The notes beneath the pieces are model-generated. The model saw nothing but the letters and a program-made list of their open reading frames with translations, searched no databases and was not told where the DNA came from. DNA of 64,000 nt, taken from assembly GCA_030789695.1 (NCBI GenBank), contig CM061140.1, forward strand, positions 168,478,319 through 168,542,318, in the 5' to 3' direction. Both the position numbers and the translations under genes were made by a program. Below are positions 24,101 to 34,408 of this stretch, in pieces. Position 1 is the stretch's first letter, and every line of letters begins with the position of its first letter. The DNA comes from Scilla litardierei (lineage: Eukaryota > Streptophyta > Magnoliopsida > Asparagales > Asparagaceae).

Positions 24101-25357
24101 AGTGGCCAAAGCCTCCCCCGCATTTCCCCCTCCAGTTTGGGTGGCGAGCTGACGAGCTGCCCCGGAGGTCTTCACTTGATCGCGGGTACAGAGCGGCCGA
24201 AGCCTCCCCCGCATTTTGACCCTCCAGTTTGGATGGCGAGCTGACGAGCTGCCCTGGAGGTCTTCGAGATCGCGGGTACATAGTGGCCAAAGCCTCCCCC
24301 GCATTTCCCCCTCCAGTTTGGGTGGCGAGCTGACGAGCTGCCCCGATGGTCTGCAAGATAGCGGGTACAGAGTTGCCAAAGCCTCCCCCGCATTTTGCCC
24401 CTCCAGTTTGGATGTCGAGCTGACGAGCTGCCCTGGAGGTCTTCGCTTGATCGCGGGTACATAGTGGCCAAAGCCTCCCCCGCATTTCCCCCTCCAGTTT
24501 GGGTGGCGAGCTGACGAGCTGCCCCGAAGGTTTGCAAGATAGCGGGTACAGAGTGGCGAAAGCCTCCCCCGCATTTTACCCCTCTAGTTTGGGTGGCGAG
24601 CTGACGAGCTGCCCCGGAGGTCTTCAAGATCGCGGGTACATAGTGGCCAAAGCCTCCCCCGCATTTCCCCCTCCAGTTTGGGTGGCGAGCTGACGAGCTG
24701 CCCCGGAGGTCTTCACTTGATCGCGGGTACATAGTGGCCAAAGCCTCCCCCGCATTTCCCCCTCCAGTTTAGGTGGCGAGCTGACGAGCTGCCCCGAAGG
24801 TCTGCAAGATAGCGGGTACAGAGTGGCCAAAGCCTCCCACGCATTTTGCCCCTCCAGTTTGGGTGGCGAGCTGACGAGCTGCCCTGGAGGTCTTCGAGAT
24901 CGCGGGTACATAGTGGTCAAAGCCTCCCCCGTATTTCCCCCTCCAGTTTGGGTGGCGAGCTGACGAGCTGCCCCGGAGGTCTTCACTTGATCGCGGGTAC
25001 ATAGCGGCCAAAGCCTCCCCCGCATTTCCCCCTCCAGTTTGGGTGGCGAGCTGACGAGCTGCCCCGGAGGTCTTCACTTGATTGCGGGTACAGAGCGGCC
25101 GAAGCCTCCCCCGCATTTTGCCCCTCCAGTTTGGATGGCGAGCTGACGAGCTGCCCTGGAGGTCTTCGAGATAGCGGGTACATAGTGGCCAAAGCCTCCC
25201 CCGCGTTTCCCCCTCCAGTTTGGGTGGCGAGCTGACGAGCTGCCCCGGAGGTCTTCACTTGATCGCGGGGTTGGGGTCCAACCCTTAGTCAGGGTCTCGG
25301 TGATTGGTATGGGATTTGACATGGGTGTGACCCTTCGTTCCCACAGACGGCGCCAAT
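21199..25357 (-). repeat. internal region 2 with 90-bp tandem repeats
   Basis: Near-identical to internal region 1 and 95 bp longer, mainly from one extra 90-bp unit near 22430-22530. A few substitutions separate the two copies, which indicates a recent duplication. Confidence 0.9.
25339..25355 (-). other. primer-binding-site-like sequence, internal 2
   Basis: Same sequence and position relative to LTR-C as the site at 19781-19797 has to LTR-B. Confidence 0.65.
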
Positions 25358-26734
25358 TGTTGCGGGGTAGAACTCGCGTACAATGAATTTGTATTAGGGG
25401 GAACCAAGGGCACGGTGGTTATGTTAAGGAAGGGATTATGGTAGGCTATTTGACAGGTGATTAGAGGGGTGATGCAGCTAAGCTTGTCATTGGAGCAGAC
25501 CACGGAATCGAATCCGACCGGATGCAGAGAAGGGGCCGAACTGCCTAGGTTGAGGGCGAGCACGACTGGTGATGACGAGCTAACCTGCGCAAGGAGAAAC
25601 TCGTCAGAAAGGCCGGGTTGGGGTCCAACCCTTAGCCTCTCCGATGCCTAAGTCAGTAATAGGACTTAAAGCGGGGGCTAGGCACGCAGGTCGGACTGAG
25701 AGTGAGTCGACCGTACGTGACGAGCTATGAGTAGAAGAACAAAGATGTGGACGACCTTTGGTCTTGCCTCTTGTGTGTGAATAAGGAGATTGAGAGTAAA
25801 TTTTCTCCCCTCTTCACCGTAAGAAGTGAGGGGGTATTTATACATGAAGGGAGGCGGTTCGGTAGGGCTGACCTGGCATGTTGACCCGACGTGCTGAGCT
25901 GGCCCTGCTGTCAGCGGAAGCTTCGGACGAGGATGTCAGGAACAGGAGTGCCTGCCACGCTTTTGTCAGACGGTGCAGCGGTCCGGGGTGCTTTTGTCAG
26001 GGTGTCAGGGTGTCAGGGTGTCAGGGCATTAAGTGTCAGGGTGTCAGGGCCGAAAGCATTAAGTGTCAGGGGGCGCAGCGGCTAGGGGGTGCTTTGTCAG
26101 ATGGTCGGGCGGCGATAGTGTCAGTAGCGTCCTTGTACTAGATTGTTTGTCGTGTCCAATGTGCCAAAGATCAGTTACGTAGCTCGTCACCGTAGCTTGG
26201 CCCCCTTAGCTCGCCCCGTCCCCTTAGCTCGGCCCGTCACCGTAGCTCGGCCCCCTTAGCTTGGCCCGTCACCGTAGCTCGGCCCCCTAAGTTCGTCACC
26301 GTAGCTCGTCACCGTAGTTCGGCCCCCTTAGCTCGGCCCATCACCGTAGCTCGGCCCCCTTAGCTAGGCCCGTCACCGTAGCTCGGCCCGCTTAGCTCGC
26401 CCCGTCCCCTTAGCTCGGCCCGTCACCGTAGCTCGCCCCCCTTAGCTCGGCCCGTCACCGTAGCTCGCCCCCCTTAGCTCGGCCCGTCACCGTAGCTCGG
26501 CCCCCTTAGCTCACCAGAGGTCGTCACGGGCTATCAGCGGCCGAGGCAGAGTGCGCCGTTCCCATAGTCGCGTCAGACTCTAGAATCGACAGGCGCCCTG
26601 TGGCCCTCTATCGTTCGGGTGTGGAGCGCCCTGTCGCTGGGTCGACCATCCTTCCAGAGGGAGGGACGAGCCGGCGGTGTATTTAGGCGGTCTGGGATGG
26701 AAGGTCGGACTATCACGATCTTTAGGTCGTAACA
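25358..26734 (-). repeat. LTR-C, full length 1377 bp
   Basis: Intact ends (tgttgcgggg and gtaaca on the plus strand). It differs from LTR-B by one extra 8-bp unit and one fewer 30-bp gccgaaagcattaag unit, plus a few substitutions. The outer flank is actcc. In sense orientation this is the 5' LTR. Confidence 0.9.
25835..25842 (-). promoter_or_regulatory. TATA box of LTR-C
   Basis: The octamer tatttata on the plus strand (tataaata on the sense strand). As the 5' LTR in sense orientation, this is the box that would drive transcription of the whole tandem. Confidence 0.65.
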
Positions 26735-27324
26735 ACTCCCAACCTAAAAAATCTCTGAATCAGTATATGAAATGATATGTATAAAAACGGGTATTTTATG
26801 GTATGTTGATATGATTTTCTACTAAGGACAAAAAAAATTTAAAAAAGAAAAAATCCCTTTCTATGATGGTGAAAGAGAAGAATTTCCTTAGAAATCAGGG
26901 TGTCAAAACGGCCCAGTCGGGCCTGCCCGGTCTTTTAGATGTTAAAAAAATAAAATTTTTTTAAAAAAAAATCTTATTGTCCAAATGAGCAAATTTTTTG
27001 CCAACAGGCAAAATTTTGCCCGTGGGCACCGGGGCCGGGGCGGGCCTGGGTATCCAGCCCGGCCCGGAAGCCGAACCAAGCCGACGGGTCACCGGACTTT
27101 TTTGACACAATGAACAAGAAACGAGCTTCTGTGCATTATTTACCCATAAAAAAATTAATACTACGACCATTTCCCCCAAATTGCGAAAATCGCCCTCGAC
27201 TTCGACCAAATTGAAACGGTTTCCATCATCAGTATCAAAAATATCGGTGGACTGGACGCAGCAGTGACCGTACAAAATTCCAACTGCCCATTCACCCACA
27301 TTCGGCTCACCAACCCGCATAGAA
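26735..27324. other. interval before MULE-1, likely old MSBP upstream region
   Basis: Non-repetitive sequence between LTR-C and MULE-1. Removing MULE-1 would put its right end 149 bp from the MSBP start codon, so I infer it held the original promoter. A minus-strand open frame (27320-26961) has no recognisable domain and I do not call it. A palindrome-like GC patch (gggcaccggggccgggg) lies near 27023. Confidence 0.45.
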
Positions 27325-27333
27325 CCTCACGCT
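27325..27333. repeat. MULE-1 left target duplication
   Basis: The nonamer cctcacgct, identical to 38556-38564 at the other end. Nine bases is the standard length for Mutator-like elements. Confidence 0.95.
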
Positions 27334-27740
27334 GAGAAAATAGGTTAAATAACACCGGTCAAAGTTGGGTTTTAATTTATACCATCAAATTTAAAAACTT
27401 TGCCAAACTAACACCCTAACGAAAATATTGACGGAAATACCCCTGACCAAAAAGTTAAAAAGTAAAATAACTGAGAAACACTCATTTTTACCGTCGTTTG
27501 CACTCCTCCAGTTTGCCGCCCAAAATCGCCCTTCTTCCTCAACTCCGACCATCCCTCCGGCGAGCCCGTCCTGATCCGCAGCTCACGCAACTGCAACGCT
27601 CCCAAACAACGAACCATCAAAGCCATCGCCGCGTCGCCAACTCATACGCCTTAGCCCTCGCAAAGCGAAGACGACTCAGAAATCACAGCACCGCCATAAT
27701 CAAGCGACTTTTTGTAGAACCAGGTAAGTGATTTCGCATA
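27334..27740 (+). repeat. MULE-1 left terminal inverted repeat
   Basis: Matches the reverse complement of about 38135-38555. The outer 60 bp are best conserved (ccggtcaaagttgggttttaattt in both); similarity continues with gaps to the ggtaagtga splice donor. The inner part has a coding-like GC content and would be the 5' leader of the Ulp1 gene, with a donor at 27724. Confidence 0.88.
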
Positions 27741-27919
27741 TTTAGCTACTCATGTTGGAATTTTTTTTGCGATTTATGTAAAAGTTTTTTTGGGGAATTA
27801 ATTTAGGGTTTTGTGAAGAATACAATTTGAGAAGAATACGAACATGATAAGTTATCACACTAATCAACTTGCATGTTAAGCAAAATAAGTTTGTTTGAAG
27901 ATGTGAATCAATATGCGGT

Positions 27920-28640
27920 AAAATACGTTGGAAAACGGTAGTATACGCTGGTTTACGTTACAAATAGAAGCGCATATCAGCGCATATCAGCGCATATCAG
28001 CGCAAATTGGTGTATGTAAGCGCACATCAGTTAATTTATGCTAAAAACCTAATTAGCAGCATGTTTTTGTACTTTTTTTGGGGAAATACGATGTAATAAG
28101 ATATAAAACAATGATTTATTAGGAAATTAAGTTTACTTATTTGTGTTGTATGCTTACTTGGAGTTGTGCATACCAGAAAGTTTACTTAATTGGACAGTTG
28201 CATCAATATGCGGTAACATACGCTGGTTTACTTTAAAAATTTTAGCGCATATCAGCGCATCTCAGCGCAAATGGGTGTATATTAGCGTAAATCAGTGCTT
28301 AGCAGTTAATGTGACGGGATAAAGATACGTACATAAGTAGGAAGCACTTTTATTCGAGGAGCGGCATGTTTTGGTATTATTCTTTGTAAAATTCAATGTT
28401 ATACGTTGTAAAACACTGATTTAATAGGAAATTATGTTGTCTTAATTGTGTTGTACGCTTAATTGGAGTTGTGCATACCCTAAAAATGCGTAATTGGACA
28501 TTTGCATCAATATGCGCTAAAATACGCTGGTTTACATTAAAAATTGAGCGCATATCAGCGCATCTCAGCGTAAATTGGTGTATATCAGCGTAAATCAGTG
28601 TTTTTCAGTTAATTTGACGGGATAATGATACGTACCTTAC
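27920..28640 (+). repeat. MULE-1 left subterminal motif array
   Basis: Three units of roughly 300 bp (near 27905, 28200, 28505) carry runs such as gcgcatatcagcgcatatcag and caatatgcggtaaaatacg. They lie within the 5' leader intron (27724-28851) of the Ulp1 gene. The same motifs occur in inverted orientation at 37560-38040. Confidence 0.85.
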
Positions 28641-28851
28641 TAGGAAGCCCTTTTATGCGAGGACTAGCATGTTTTGGTATTTTTCTCTGTAAAATACATT
28701 GTTATACGTTGTAAAACACTGATTTAATTGGAAAATATGTTGTCTTATTTATGTTGTACGCTTACTTGTAGTTGTTACTGATTTAATTGCTTAATTGGAC
28801 ATTTGCGCAAACTTAATTATCTAATATCCTGATATGTTTTGCGTTATGTAG

Positions 28852-31800
28852 ATGGGTAAAATCAAAGTTAATAATCGGGCTTCCGTGGATTGCATACGAG
28901 AGGCAAGGGCATACTTGGGCGAAGATGCATTCCAGACAATGTTGAAGGAGTACAATTTCATATGGTTCTTGTCTAAGCTTGAGAAATTCCCGATACAAAG
29001 TCCTACTTTGCATTGGTTATTATGTAGAGGGGATGTTGAAAGCAGTACCAGCCCAAATAAACGGGCATTAAAGTTTAACATAGCCGGGCATTGGCATACA
29101 TTTGGGCCTGTGGAATTTGCGCTTGTGACTGGCTTGCCATTCGGGGAGTTCCCGAATTGTGACGAGGAAGCAGAGACACCGTTTCGGGCTTTCCTTGACA
29201 CAGCTACCCTTCGATTTTCAGATGTGATGGCCAAGCTAGGCACCGAGGCCGTTGAAAATCCTGGCGGCGTAGAAATTCGCAAGCTTGCTGTGCTTTACAT
29301 CATCCACAGCATGGTCTTCGTGAAAGACGCTGGGAACATTGTGCATCCAAGGGCAATATGCTTGGCAGATGATCCGGAGCTGTTCAATGCATACCCATGG
29401 GGAAGATTGGTGTATGAAGAATTGGTGAAGGAGTGGGCCCACATGTTGATCAGGGTTAAGAAACCAGGTGTGGCACATCTGAAGGTGGGGACGTTCCCAT
29501 TTGCTATTCAAGCATGGGTTCTAGAGTGTCTTTTGCCAGATTTCGCTGCTGCCTTGGCTAGGAGGGTGCCTGGGAACCCTCTTCCAAGGATATTGCGATG
29601 GGATACGTCAAACGCGTTGGAAGGTGGCTATTCCCTAGCTAGGCAGACTATATTTGACGTTGAAGATGTAAGAATGGACTTATCTTTCAATATCCTTTTG
29701 TTTATTCATTATGTAAAATGATATGACACTGTATGCATTTAAATACAGTAGTATACGCCCAAATACGCCAATATACACCTGTGTGCGTCGCAGTATACTA
29801 GTGTATGTCAACGTATACTAGCGTATACTAGTATACACTAGTATACGCCCAAATACGCCGTTATACACCATTGTAGGTCAAAGTATATTGGCGTATATGC
29901 ACGCAAATTCACTGTATGCACTCAAATTCACTAGTATACGCCCAAATACGCCATTATACATCAGTGTAAGTCAACGTATACTAGCGTATATTAGCGTATA
30001 CTGATGTATATTGGTGTATGTGAACGTAACACAGATTTTTACATACCACCTAGTTATGTTTTCATTATATATAATGATATGACACTTTATGCACTCAAAT
30101 ACACTCGTATACGCGAAAATACGCCATTATACATCAGTGTTAGTCAACGTATACTAGCGTATATTAGCGTATACTGATGTATATTGGTGTATGTGAACGT
30201 AACACAGATTTTTACATACCACCTAGTTATGTTTTCATTATATATAATGATATGACACTTTATGCACTCAAATACACTCGTATACGCGAAAATACGCCAT
30301 TATACATCAGTGTTAGTCAACGTATACTAGCGTATATTAGCGTATACTGATGTATATTGGTGTATGTGAACGTAACACAGATTTTTACATACCACCTAGT
30401 TATGTTTTCATTATATATAATGATCTGACACTGTATGCACTCAAATACACTCGTATACGCTCAAAAACGCCATAATACGTCAGAGTTAGTCAACGTATAC
30501 TAGCGTATATTAGCGTATACTGATGTATATTGGTGTATTTTCGCTTTTTCCACATCATAGACTTATTTATTTATTGTTCTTGCAGTTACCTTTCATGCGA
30601 TTAACACCAGAAGCCGCAGAATTGGAAATTGATTACTATCATGGAGTCCGAACTTTCCTTGATTACAGACCGGCTTTTCTAGGATATTCAATGCCTCCTG
30701 GTGGAGATGAAGAAGAGAAGGGTCCCGGGCTTCTAAACTTGACGTTGGCTCTGAAGAATCTAGAAAAGAAGATGGACGAGAGCAACAAGAAGATGGAAGA
30801 TCGTATAACAGTGTTGGAGGGGAGGGTGGCCTCGTTTGAGAAGGATAGGTTGGATGTCAAGAGGGTTGAAATAAATGTTGCGAAGCGAGTGAAGGACATT
30901 TTTTCCTATCAGATAGCCACGGCTATTTTCAAAATGGAGAGGCAACTGAGGGCTGAACTTAAACTCCCACCACCGACAAATGAACCCCCTACAGCGATCG
31001 AAATCCATGACGATGAAAAGTGTTTTGATGGTGCGGCGGTTATTGACGAGCCTGGTTTTGAAATGCCTGCTATGTCTGGGGCTATCTCTGCTGAAGTTAG
31101 TGCTGCGGTCGAGGAACACAAGAGTCAAATTAACATAGGTGGACGACCTATGAGGACGAAGAGGCCTGCAGCTGCAGTTATTAGCCCATACCAGAAACCT
31201 GAGGGCCAAAAAAAACCAAGGAAGAAGAAGGGTGATTATAAAGAAGCTGAGAAGAAGAATGTAGCGCTTATATGCTATGCCGAAAAAGAAGCTGAAAAAG
31301 AAGCTGAAAAAGAAGCCCAAGCTGAAAAAGAAAATCTAATTGATTTACCCCTATCCACCCCTACTACAACGGATTTCTCTTACGATACTTCGAGGTTTGA
31401 GTTGTTAAGATCATGGATGTCGAAGAATCTATCAAGGGCCGAAGTAGCTGGACTAGTGACTAGGGTGAAGACATTGGATTACATATCTTGCAAGAACTTG
31501 GAAGTGCTCATTTCTGCAAGAGGATGGCTTAGTAGTGAGGTATGTACTAATATTATTTCTAAACTAATATTTTTCTTGATGAATTCGTGCAATATTCTTA
31601 GCTTTTTTTACTATATACAATGATATGCGCCTAAATACGCTAGTATACGCCCAAATACACCATCATACACCGGTGTATGTCGACGTATACTAGTGTATAT
31701 TAACGTATAATAGTGTATAGTAGTGTATTTTAACGCAACACATCCTTTTGCATACCACGTATTATTTATTTCATTGTTCTTGATGAATTCTTGCAATAAT

Positions 31801-33332
31801 CTTAGCTTTTTTAATTATATACAATGATATGCGCTTAAATACGCTAGTATACGCCCAAATACACCATCATACACCGGTGTATGTCGACGTATACTAGTGT
31901 ATATTAACGTATAATAGTGTATAGTAGTGTATTTTAACGCAACACATCCTTTTGCATACCACATATTATTTATTTCATTGTTCTTGATGAATTCTTGCAA
32001 TAATCTTAGCTTTTTTAATTATATACAATGATATGCGCCTAAATACGCTAGTATACGCCCAAATACACCATCATACACCGGTGTATGTCGACGTATACTA
32101 GTGTATATTAACGTATAATAGTGTATAGTAGTGTATTTTAACGCAACACATCCTTTTGCATACCACATATTATTTATTTCATTGTTCTTGATGAATTCTT
32201 GCAATAATCTTAGCTTTTTTAATTATATACAATGATATGCGCTTAAATACGCTAGTATACGCCCAAATACACCATCATACACCGGTGTATGTCGACGTAT
32301 ACTAGTGTATATTAACGTATAATAGTGTATAGTAGTGTATTTTAACGCAACACATCCTTTTGCATACCACATATTATTTATTTCATTGTTCTTGATGAAT
32401 TCGTGCAATATTCTTAGCTTTTTTTACTATATACAATGATATGCGCCTAAATACGCTAGTATACGCCCAAATACACCATCATACACCGGTGTATGTCGAC
32501 GTATACTAGTGTATATTAACGTATAATAGTGTATAGTAGTGTATTTTAACGCAACACATCCTTTTGCATACCACATACTAATAATGCGTCAATTAAAACA
32601 TTGTTTATTAACGTATTCCAACGCATTTTACAGCATATTGATGCACACCTCCAGTTACTTAACATGCAAGTTGAGGAGCATCCTGATATGTTCCCATCAT
32701 CAAAATGGACTTGTTTGGGCGGTCTTTACAGCAGGTCCGTTAAGTATGGGTACAAGTTGTTTTTGGAAAACCGGCAGATGAATGCCGAGAAAAAGATGGA
32801 TGGAGCTGCGTTGTCATGGGGTGCCATGGACCTTGATTTGCTAATGTTTGTTTTAGGGATGAATGAAAATTGGGCATGTAAGGCATGGGTCAATTGTGAC
32901 CACGTCTATGGGATCGAAAACATTGCGGGTTCGCACTGGGCTGCATATGCATATGACTTTGGTAAGAAAGAAGTCAAAGTGTATGACTCCATGTCGAGTG
33001 CGTACAAGGAAGAACGCCGCGAGATCTTTAGGATGCATGCCGCAATCGCACCGTCCCTTTACAACGAGAGTTTTGCAAGGGCTGAATCCAAATTGGACCC
33101 TGACATCCCATTTGCTATGACAATTGTTGATGTTCCACAGCAGCCAAACAGTTGGGACTGTGGGGTTTATGCCATTAAATTTGTACAGTGCTTGGCAATG
33201 AATACTGACCTCCATGGATTATCGTCTTCGCACTTTATTGATTACAGGAGGCAACTTGCGGTGGATATGGTAAAGTGGTCCAAAACCACTGCCGGGACAT
33301 TTGTATATGATGAGAAGGATATCAACGCTTGA
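28852..33332 (+). CDS. DUF1985 + Ulp1-like SUMO protease protein of MULE-1
   Basis: Three coding exons join in phase 0: 28852-29667, 30586-31539 and 32634-33332, giving 822 residues. Residues about 1-272 form a DUF1985 domain (LKFNIAGHWHTFGPVEFALVTGLPFGE, then AYPWGRLVYEELV). Residues 273-590 are charged and coiled-coil-like (KKMDESNKKMEDR, then a KEAEKEAEKE tract). Residues 591-822 form a C48/Ulp1 catalytic domain with His near 691 (GSHWAAY), Asp near 708 (VYDS), Gln near 759 and Cys near 766 (NSWDCGVYA), so the triad is complete. Ulp1 proteases remove SUMO from proteins; the role in these transposons is not established. The start lies directly after a tag acceptor at 28851, and a leader exon probably lies in the left TIR. 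Introns 2 and 3 consist of tandem repeats. Confidence 0.88.
29720..30545 (+). repeat. about 177-bp tandem repeats in Ulp1 gene intron 2
   Basis: Units begin near 29720, 29900, 30070, 30250 and 30428. They carry atgatatgacactttatgcactcaaat and cgtatactagcgtatattagcg-like runs. They fill the intron 29668-30585 almost entirely. Confidence 0.88.
31574..32594 (+). repeat. five 204-bp tandem repeats in Ulp1 gene intron 3
   Basis: Five units with an exact 204-bp period and very few differences. Each holds the 14-bp palindrome atacaccggtgtat flanked by the inverted arms ctagtatacg and cgtatactag. The same 61-codon minus-strand frame recurs in each unit because 204 is a multiple of three; it is not a gene. 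Confidence 0.95.
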
Positions 33333-34408
33333 TTTGTATATGATTTGTATATTATGTATATAAAATTGACACATTACTTTTGGGTATGGATGCGTATCTC
33401 AAATCAAATCTCTCTTTCCATGGTACAAGAGAGTAGTTTAAATTTTAATCAATGTACTTCTGTCGTTAATTATATTGTTTGTAATATTATACACCAATTT
33501 GCGCTGAGATGCGCTGCTTTGCGCTGATTTGCTCTTCAAATGTTACGTAAACAAGCGTTTACCACCGTATTACATCGTATTTCAACGCCTATTGATGCAC
33601 TTAGCCCGTTCATTACAGTCCAAGTTTACGGAGAATTTAGGCACGTTACACTCATCACAATGTACATTTTTGGTCGTCTTCTTCAGGAGGTATGAGAGTT
33701 TTGGGTAGACGTGATTAGTTTCAACTGACATTTTTAAGGTTAAATCTGATATTATTCATTCTAAAAATGAGTACGTACTGTTTCAACCATTATACCTTCA
33801 AATTAAATGTTATACCCCAAGTTGCGCTGAGATGCGCTGCTGTGCGCTGCTTTGCGCTTCAAATGTTACGGAAACAAGCGTTTACCACCGTATTTCATCG
33901 TATTTCAACGCCTATTGATGCACTTCGCCCGTCCCTAACGTCCAAGTTTACGGAGTATTTAGGCACTATCCAGTCATCACAATGTAAATTTTTGGGATGC
34001 CTTTTTCAAAAGGAATGACCGTTTTGGGTTCACGTGATTAGTTTCATTGGACCTGTTTAAGGTGAAATCTGATATTATTCATTCTAAGAATGATTACGTA
34101 GTCTTTCAACCATTATACCTTCAAATTAAATGATATACACCAATTTGCGCTGAGATGCGCTGCTTTGCGCTTCATATTGGCACGTAAACAAGCGTTTACC
34201 ACCGTATTACATCGTATTTTAAAGCCTATTGACGCACTTCGCAAGTTGCTGAACATACAAGCTTTCGTAGTATGTATTCATGATACAAGCATCACAATGG
34301 ACATGTTTTAGCTGCAATCTGACTTTATTACTAGTTATACCTTCCACTTACATTGTTGCAAAGTATTACAATTTGATGAATGGCTAAACATAAAATTTTG
34401 ATGCACAA
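33333..34408. repeat. central motif array between convergent MULE-1 genes
   Basis: Three imperfect units of about 320-330 bp (landmark ttgcgctgagatgcgctgct near 33490, 33820 and 34145), each with aacaagcgtttaccaccgtatt. This is the spacer between the 3' ends of the Ulp1 and transposase genes and belongs to the same motif family as the other arrays. Confidence 0.85.

Larger units (their letters stand above)
14813..26734 (-). mobile_element. tandem non-autonomous LTR element
   Basis: Three copies of one LTR separate two nearly identical internal regions: LTR-A 14813-15735 (truncated), internal-1 15736-19799, LTR-B 19800-21198, internal-2 21199-25357, LTR-C 25358-26734. The minus strand is the sense strand, because a primer-binding-site-like sequence follows the LTR there and the TATA box reads that way. 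LTRs begin TGTTAC and end GCAACA on that strand. No gag, protease, RT, RNase H or integrase motif is present, so the element is non-autonomous (LARD-like). The shared central LTR fits unequal recombination between elements. The flanking duplication cannot be tested because LTR-A lacks its outer end. Confidence 0.85.

Noticed and set aside
15723..25322. Dozens of long open frames (up to 415 codons) in the LTR element internal regions, on both strands
   Set aside because: They exist because the 90-bp unit is a multiple of three and lacks stops in several frames at once. No start context, domain or codon bias supports them.
26961..27320. 119-codon minus-strand frame upstream of MULE-1
   Set aside because: No domain; crosses a GC-rich low-complexity part and ends near the insertion site. 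More likely the old MSBP promoter region read on the wrong strand.
31611..32408. Four near-identical 61-codon minus-strand frames
   Set aside because: They are the same frame repeated with the 204-bp intron unit (also a multiple of three) and are antisense to a spliced gene.
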